This document shows, piece after piece, positions 59,204-64,000 of a DNA stretch of 64,000 nucleotides (the stretch's first letter is position 1; the number at the start of each line of letters is the position of its first letter). A program made the translations under genes and the position numbers. This DNA comes from RYN-133 sp963754285 (GTDB lineage: Bacteria > Actinomycetota > Actinomycetes > Mycobacteriales > Jatrophihabitantaceae). The notes under the pieces were generated by a model. It was not told the origin of the DNA and ran no database searches. It was given only the letters and a program-made list of their open reading frames with translations. The DNA is taken from positions 310,001 through 374,000 of the forward strand of contig CAVWFN010000006.1 of the NCBI GenBank assembly GCA_963754285.1. Reading direction: 5' to 3'.

Positions 59204-61243
59204 GTGCCTATGTTCCCTCGACAGTCAAAGCATCACCGGCTCCCTACCGGCAGCCGAGATCACGTGCCACGCGGACCACTGTCTGTGTCGAACCCGGCAA
59301 CGACGGCTTCACCGTCTGCGTCTACGGATCGCCGTGTCGAAGCGATGGGTCAGGTGCAGTCGTGGGCCGTCAACCAGATGCTCGACTCGATTCCCCATAT
59401 CGTGTGGGTGGCGGCACCTGACGGGTCAACCACGTACGTGAACGACTTCTGTGTGGAGTACACGGGTCAGCCGCGGACGGCGAATTACCAATGGGGATGG
59501 ACCCGGCTCGTACATCCCGACGACGCTGAGCGGGCGGAGCACCATTGGCGCTCAGCCGTCCGCGACGGAACCGAGTTCCGGACCGAATACCGCATTCACC
59601 GTCACGACGGCAGCTTCCGCTGGCACGGCTTTCGCGCGCGGCCGCTGCGGCGCCCCGACGGTGCCATCGACAGCTGGGTCGGCAGCGCCACCGACATCCA
59701 CGACGAGAAACGATTCGAGGCCTCGCTGCAAGAGTCCGAGCGCGAGGCGATCCAGATGCTCACCCTGCTGGACAGTGTGGACGCAACCGCGCCGGTCGGG
59801 TTCAAGCTTGTCGACCAGAATTTTCGTATCGTCCGCATCAATGACCGGCTCGCGAGAGTCAACGGCATGACCGCAGCTGAGCACATCGGCCGGTTGGTGT
59901 CAGAAGTCGCGCCGCAGCAGTGGGTACAGCTGGAGCCCTTCTACCGAAAGGCGTTGGCAGGCCACACGTGCGACAACATCGTGCTCACGACGGCCAGTGC
60001 GGAACATCCCGGAATGCAGCGGCACTGGCTGACCAGTTTCTTTCCGGTCCGTGTCGGCGGCGAGGTCGTGGGCGTCGGCAATGTCGTTGTCGACGTCACC
60101 GAGCGGCATGAGGCCGACGAGTTCCGTGCGGTCGTGATGGACAACATGGCTGAGGGGCTCTACGCGCTCGATGCCGCCGGTTGTTTGACCTATATGAATC
60201 ACGCGGCCTCGCGCATGCTCGGGTGGCGCGAGGATGAACTGCGCGGGATGAAAGTGCACGACGTCGTCCACTTCCAGCGTGCGGACGGAGAGCCGTTGCA
60301 CGAAGACGCCTGCGAGCTGCTGGAGGTCCGTACCCGGGGTCGCACGATCCGCAACGCCGACGATGCGTTCACGCGACGCGACGGCACGATCCTGCGCATT
60401 GCTTACTCCGCGGCTCCGCTTCGCACCGGATCGACAATCACCGGTGTCGTCGTCGTCTTCCGTGACATCACCGAAGAGACCAAGGAGCGGGACGCGTTTC
60501 GTCGCGAGCTCGACGCCCTGACTTGGATCGGACGGATCCGCGACGCCATCGACGAACACCGCCTCGTGCTTTTCACCCAACCGATCGAGCCGCTGACCGG
60601 CGGCCGTCCGAGCGAGGAACTGTTGCTGCGCATGATCGGTCGCGACGGCAACATCGTGTTGCCCGGCAGCTTCCTTCCGGTGGCCGAAAAATACGGCCTG
60701 ATCACCGAGATCGACCGGTGGACCATCACGCAAGGAATGCGGCGTGCCGCGCGTGGCGACCGCGTGGTCGAGATCAACATATCTGCGGCATCGTTGGGGA
60801 CATCCAACCTGCTGTCCTTCATCAAGCGGGAGCTGCATGAATCCGGAGCCGATCCCGCGAACCTGGTCTTCGAGATCACCGAAACCGCACTGATGAAAGA
60901 CACCGACCTGGGCGAGGCATTCGCCCGCGGCCTCGCCGAACTGGGCTGTGGTCTCGCGCTCGACGACTTCGGCACCGGCTTCGGCAGCTTCACGTATCTG
61001 AAGAAACTTCCGATCACGCACTTGAAGATCGACATCGAATTCGTGCGCGACCTACTCAACAACGAGGCGAACCACCGAGTCGTGCAGGCCATTGTCGGTT
61101 TGGCCCGCGCATTCGGACTGCGGACCATCGCCGAAGGCGTCGAAGACCAGCAGACCTTGGACCGGTTACGCGCCGAGGGCGTCGACTACGCCCAGGGTTT
61201 CCACATCGGCCGGCCCGCCCCGACCGAGCAGCAAGCCGGATAA
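59204..61243 (+). CDS. Triple-PAS EAL-domain protein
   Basis: 679 residues from a GTG at 59204 with AGGAG 7 bases upstream. PAS domains at about 55-165 (WVGSATDIHDEKRFE closes it), 170-290 and 300-420, then an EAL domain (about 430-670). EAL hydrolyses cyclic di-GMP; the motif reads SEELLLRM, keeping the catalytic Glu but not the Ala. NISAAS, ETALMKD, LALDDFGTGFGSF, LKIDIEFV and IAEGVED metal-site residues are all present, so activity is plausible. No GGDEF domain is attached. A free-standing light-, redox- or ligand-sensing phosphodiesterase is likely. Confidence 0.87.
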   Translation: MPMFPRQSKHHRLPTGSRDHVPRGPLSVSNPATTASPSASTDRRVEAMGQVQSWAVNQMLDSIPHIVWVAAPDGSTTYVNDFCVEYTGQPRTANYQWGWTRLVHPDDAERAEHHWRSAVRDGTEFRTEYRIHRHDGSFRWHGFRARPLRRPDGAIDSWVGSATDIHDEKRFEASLQESEREAIQMLTLLDSVDATAPVGFKLVDQNFRIVRINDRLARVNGMTAAEHIGRLVSEVAPQQWVQLEPFYRKALAGHTCDNIVLTTASAEHPGMQRHWLTSFFPVRVGGEVVGVGNVVVDVTERHEADEFRAVVMDNMAEGLYALDAAGCLTYMNHAASRMLGWREDELRGMKVHDVVHFQRADGEPLHEDACELLEVRTRGRTIRNADDAFTRRDGTILRIAYSAAPLRTGSTITGVVVVFRDITEETKERDAFRRELDALTWIGRIRDAIDEHRLVLFTQPIEPLTGGRPSEELLLRMIGRDGNIVLPGSFLPVAEKYGLITEIDRWTITQGMRRAARGDRVVEINISAASLGTSNLLSFIKRELHESGADPANLVFEITETALMKDTDLGEAFARGLAELGCGLALDDFGTGFGSFTYLKKLPITHLKIDIEFVRDLLNNEANHRVVQAIVGLARAFGLRTIAEGVEDQQTLDRLRAEGVDYAQGFHIGRPAPTEQQAG

Positions 61244-61336
61244 CACGGCGCCCGGCCGCTCGGCCGTCTCGTCAGCGTTGGTCGCCTCGCGGTCGTCGAT
61301 CCGTGCTGTCCTGCGAAACACGCAGGGCAAATCCGG

Positions 61337-61984
61337 TCACGACCCCAGATAGCGGAGGACGGCGAGCACCCTGCGATGGTCGGTGTCCGAGGGCACCAGT
61401 CTGAACTTCATGAAGATGTTTGCGACGTGCTTTTCGACGGCTCGCTCGGATATGACCAGGTGCTCAGCGATCGCTGCGTTGGATCTCCCTTCGGCGATAA
61501 GAGCCAGCACGTCGTGCTCGCGCGGAGTGAGGTCGTCCGTGCGGCGGCTGGCGCGCACCAGCTGGGTCACGACCTCGGGGTCGAGGGCGGTGCCGCCGCT
61601 CGCCACCCGGGCCAACGCCTCGATGAACTCCCCGACGTTGCCGACCCGGTCCTTGAGGAGGTATCCGACGCCGGCCGCGCCGCCGCCGGGCCCTGCGCCG
61701 AGAAGTTCGGCCGCATGGCGGGTCTCGATGTATTGGGAGAAGACCAGCACCCCGGTGTGCGGATGCTCGCGGCGGATGGCGATCGCCGCGCGGATGCCCT
61801 CGTCGAGGTAGCCGGGTGGCATTCGCACGTCCACGACCGCTGCGTCCGGATGATGTTCGGCTACGGCGGCCAGCAGGTCGTCCGCATTGCCGACGGCGGC
61901 AATGACTTCGTGTCCCCGGTCGGCCAGGATCTCGACGAGGCCGGCACGTATCACTGCGGAGTCTTCGGCGATCACGATGCGCAT
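61337..61984 (-). CDS. NarL/LuxR-family response regulator
   Basis: 215 residues. Receiver domain with VIAEDSAVIRAGL, phosphorylated Asp in DAAVVDVRMPPGYLDEG and Lys in GYLLKDRVGNVGEF. C-terminal LuxR-type helix-turn-helix: LTPREHDVLALIAEGRSNAA, then IAEHLVISERAVEKHVANIF. Partner of the kinase gene 18 bases upstream. The PPGYLDEG signature is shared by a common actinobacterial NarL subgroup. Confidence 0.92.
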   Translation of the reverse strand: MRIVIAEDSAVIRAGLVEILADRGHEVIAAVGNADDLLAAVAEHHPDAAVVDVRMPPGYLDEGIRAAIAIRREHPHTGVLVFSQYIETRHAAELLGAGPGGGAAGVGYLLKDRVGNVGEFIEALARVASGGTALDPEVVTQLVRASRRTDDLTPREHDVLALIAEGRSNAAIAEHLVISERAVEKHVANIFMKFRLVPSDTDHRRVLAVLRYLGS

Positions 61985-62002
61985 TGAATGGCTGCGATTC
62001 GG

Positions 62003-62953
62003 TTAGGCGTGCGACGGTAGCTCGACGAAAGCCACGGTGGGACCTCCGCTGGGGCTGGTGAGTCGTAGCGTGCCATCTACAGCCTCGACTCGCTCTGCAA
62101 GTCCGGCCAGCCCACCACCGGGCTCGATGCGCGCGCCCCCGGTGCCGTCGTCGCTGACCCGCAGCGATACCACGCCCGGCTGGTGCGTCACGGTCACCAC
62201 GGCACGCCGTGCGTCGCTGTGCTTGGCGATGTTGGTGAGCAATTCGGCAACGCAGAAGTAGGCGATCGTCTCGATTGCGGCCGACGGCCGATCGGGAAGA
62301 TCGACCACCACCTCGACCGGCAGGTTACTGCGGGCGGCAAGCACCGCCAGAGCGGGTCCCAGCCCTTCGTCCAACACCGGCGGATGGATGCCGCGTGCCA
62401 AGTCGCGGAGTTCGCTGATCGCATCCATGGCTCCTCGGTGTGCAGCCTCGACCAGTTCAAGGGCTCGTTCGAGGTCGTCAGGTCGGGCGCCGGAGATGAC
62501 CCGCTCGAGGTGCTCCCTGGTCAGTCCCAACTTCATCACCACCGCGACCATCTGAGCCTGCGCCCCGTCGTGCAGATCCTGCTCGATGCGGCGCAGTCGG
62601 GCGGCGGCGTCGTCGATGACAAGAGCCCGTGTCCGTTCCAGCTCGCGAACTCGGGGGCCGTTCTGCAAGGCATCGAGAGTTCGCCTCCAGCGCGGCATCT
62701 GGATGGCCAGCCACCCGTTGAGTCCGGCGGCTACGAACAGCAACGCCCCCCACCAGTGCCCAGATACACAGAAGATCGACCCCAGGGTCACGAGCCAGAT
62801 CGCGACCACCCATCGAATGACTGCGACTCGCCTGACATCACGCCATCCGAATCGCCGGACCGTTGCCCGGATGATGTCTGGGACAGGCTTGGTCGATGGC
62901 TGGACAGCTTCGCGCTCTGCCTGCGACGCTGCGCGTTCTTTTGCCTCGTGCAT
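62003..62953 (-). CDS. NarL-type sensor histidine kinase
   Basis: 316 residues from the ATG at 62953 (GGAG 8 bases upstream). The N-terminus has a two-helix membrane module (RRFGWRDVRRVAVIRWVVAI; WGALLFVAAGLNGWLAIQM). HisKA_3 follows with the phosphorylated His in RIEQDLHDGAQAQMVAVVMK, then HATPase: N-box AELLTNIAKHSDAR, G1 VSDDGTGGARI, G2 GGGLAGLAERV. With almost no outside loop, it probably senses a membrane state or a partner protein. The small gene upstream is a near copy of its membrane module. Confidence 0.92.
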   Translation of the reverse strand: MHEAKERAASQAEREAVQPSTKPVPDIIRATVRRFGWRDVRRVAVIRWVVAIWLVTLGSIFCVSGHWWGALLFVAAGLNGWLAIQMPRWRRTLDALQNGPRVRELERTRALVIDDAAARLRRIEQDLHDGAQAQMVAVVMKLGLTREHLERVISGARPDDLERALELVEAAHRGAMDAISELRDLARGIHPPVLDEGLGPALAVLAARSNLPVEVVVDLPDRPSAAIETIAYFCVAELLTNIAKHSDARRAVVTVTHQPGVVSLRVSDDGTGGARIEPGGGLAGLAERVEAVDGTLRLTSPSGGPTVAFVELPSHA

Positions 62954-63026
62954 GGAAGAAGCTCCTCGCCCTGCATCGGCCGCCACCTCGGTGCCTGCGG
63001 TGTCGATCCTCATCCGATCGAGAGGT

Positions 63027-63350
63027 TTATCCCAGCGCCGGCCGCTGCTCAGCATCCAGAGCGTGCCTCCAGCGTGGCATCTGGTAGGCGAGCCACCCGT
63101 TGAGTCCGGCCGCCACGAACAGCAGCGCTCCCCACCACTGCCCGACAGCACAGAAGACCGACCCGAGGATGGTGAGCCAGATCGCGACCAGCACACGAAT
63201 AGTCGCAACGCGGTTGACGTCACGCCACCCGAACCGGCGGATCGTTCTCCGCACGGTCGCTGGGACGGGCTTGGTCGGTGAACGGAGGCTGTTCCCGGCG
63301 TGATCTGCTGATCGGTGGTCGGCCGTGAACCGGTCGTTGTGTTCATACAT
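63027..63350 (-). CDS. Stand-alone two-helix membrane module, paralogue of the kinase N-terminus
   Basis: 107 residues from the ATG at 63350, with AGGAGT 5 bases upstream. Residues 24-100 match residues 19-95 of the adjacent kinase at 57 of 77 positions by my count, including RRFGWRDV, WWGALLFVAAGLNGWLA and QMPRWR. The protein ends just after the module (LDAEQRPALG), with no kinase domain. It may pair with the kinase helices and alter its signalling. It lies 73 bases before the kinase start on the same strand. Confidence 0.75.
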   Translation of the reverse strand: MYEHNDRFTADHRSADHAGNSLRSPTKPVPATVRRTIRRFGWRDVNRVATIRVLVAIWLTILGSVFCAVGQWWGALLFVAAGLNGWLAYQMPRWRHALDAEQRPALG

Positions 63351-63524
63351 CGGGACTCCTGTGGATTCGGTGCCGGTCACTCGGCCGGCGACTTCCCAAT
63401 CCTGACGCCCACCACGCGAGAAGCCGACCGTGCGGGCACCCGAATCCCGGGGTACGGCTAGCACGAACCGAGACGTGCGCTCGATGCGCGAACCCTTCGA
63501 GCCACCCCCCACGGTCGTTGTTTA

Positions 63525-63923
63525 GTGACGATCAACGACGGTAGCGCGCGGTTGCGGGCGATCCAGCGTAGGTCGCGCACGAGCAATGATCAGCTCACTC
63601 CCCTGATTATCGACTCGCTGATGGGGCACCATCGCGTCGGCGGCCTCGATTCCGTCGACAAGGAGGGGCGCCGGGCAGCCAAGGCCGCCCGTCCCGTCGA
63701 CGCGCTGGTCAACGTGGTCAATCACGCGCTAACCGCTCGTCGACCTCGCCGCCATTACGTCGTCGGCAAAGACGCGAAGGTCGCGATCCCCTCGCCGAAC
63801 ATGCACCCGGCCTCATCGAGGCCTGATTGCGCCCGGGATTCGAAAGAGTTGGTGCCGCCGACCGTGGGCGCTCTTGCCGAGCAATGCGCTCGTGCCATCA
63901 GACGATGGCCGGTCTGGGCATGA
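63525..63923 (+). pseudogene. Remnant of a short-chain dehydrogenase C-terminus
   Basis: An open frame of 132 codons with a GTG start. Residues about 57-88 (DALVNVVNHALTARRPRRHY, then VVGKDAKVAI) closely resemble the end of SDR enzymes, where VVxHALTARRPRTRYxVGxDAK is typical. Nothing of the Rossmann fold, catalytic Tyr-Lys or cofactor loop is present before it, and the residues after it do not continue the family. It is probably the surviving tail of a deleted SDR gene. Confidence 0.45.
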
Positions 63924-63943
63924 GGGTCGTGTCGGCCGTGATT

Positions 63944-64000
63944 TCAGTTGCGGATCAGGTCTGCGGCGTGTTCAGCGATCATGATCGTGGGGGCATTGGT
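63944..64000 (-). CDS. GMC-family oxidoreductase, last 18 codons (partial)
   Basis: The minus frame reads TNAPTIMIAEHAADLIRN then TGA. TNAPTxMIAExAAD is the standard C-terminus of glucose-methanol-choline oxidoreductases, FAD enzymes that oxidise alcohols; the Asn-Ala-Pro-Thr segment contacts FAD. The rest of the gene lies beyond the right edge of the window. Confidence 0.6.
   Translation of the reverse strand, partial: TNAPTIMIAEHAADLIRN

Noticed and set aside
1..64000. tRNA, rRNA, CRISPR arrays, insertion sequences, prophage or integrase genes
   Set aside because: None was recognised on reading; no regular repeats with spacers, no transposase motifs and no tRNA cloverleaf were seen.

Overview
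The window is high-GC, densely coded DNA typical of an actinobacterium. Supporting traits are many GTG starts, ATGA/GTGA overlaps between consecutive genes, an ECF sigma/anti-sigma pair of the SigE-like type, ANTAR proteins, DUF3099 and DUF998 proteins, DipZ, and large LuxR-type ATPase regulators. The mixture resembles soil actinobacteria around Frankiales/Jatrophihabitans, but that placement is a guess. No tRNA, rRNA, CRISPR array, insertion sequence or prophage gene was seen.

Layout. 1-6.7 kb: a secreted-protein 5' end, a divergent GTP-type PEP carboxykinase, a lipoprotein, a P-loop kinase-like protein, a sortase with a small overlapping partner, an ECF sigma/anti-sigma pair, a GPP34-like protein and a VOC protein. 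6.7-12.2 kb: amino-acid metabolism (HppD, Lrp/AsnC, ArsR-type regulator, two PLP enzymes, one SDR). 12.2-16.4 kb: stress and signalling (GAF-ANTAR, a second ANTAR-like protein, an RsbW-like ATPase translationally coupled to a fatty acid desaturase), then about 500 bp without a clear gene but with two strong RNA-type hairpins, and a small zinc-finger protein. 16.4-27.7 kb: a minus-strand cluster of two LuxR-type ATPase regulators, an MFS exporter, a methyltransferase, an alpha/beta hydrolase and a hydrolase-glycosyltransferase fusion whose hydrolase nucleophile is Cys. This looks like a small regulated tailoring/export cluster.

27.7-31.8 kb: arylsulfotransferase-like protein, DUF998, DUF3099, 5'-3' exonuclease, and a lipoprotein with two FKBP domains. 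31.9-36.4 kb: a four-gene overlapping operon kaiC-kaiB-kaiB-PP2C phosphatase. The last gene carries PAS, GAF, SpoIIE-type phosphatase and HATPase domains. This is the most striking system here: a clock-protein switch apparently wired to partner-switch (RsbU/RsbW-type) output. 36.4-46.0 kb: a phosphate-uptake (pst) operon with three substrate-binding-type proteins, two of them with C-terminal membrane anchors, and a sortase-fold protein that has lost its catalytic residues.

46.2-51.9 kb: a redox module. A two-component system and a b-type-cytochrome-like membrane protein face, across one promoter region, a ferric-reductase-like flavocytochrome, an FMN-binding protein and ApbE flavinyltransferase. 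51.9-64 kb: dimethylargininase-like hydrolase opposite a small protein/ArsR regulator pair, a GH18 chitinase inactivated by internal deletion, DipZ, two surface proteins, an AraC regulator, a PAS-EAL protein, and a NarL-type two-component pair whose kinase membrane module is duplicated as a separate small gene. At the end are a short-chain dehydrogenase remnant and the last codons of a GMC-type oxidoreductase.
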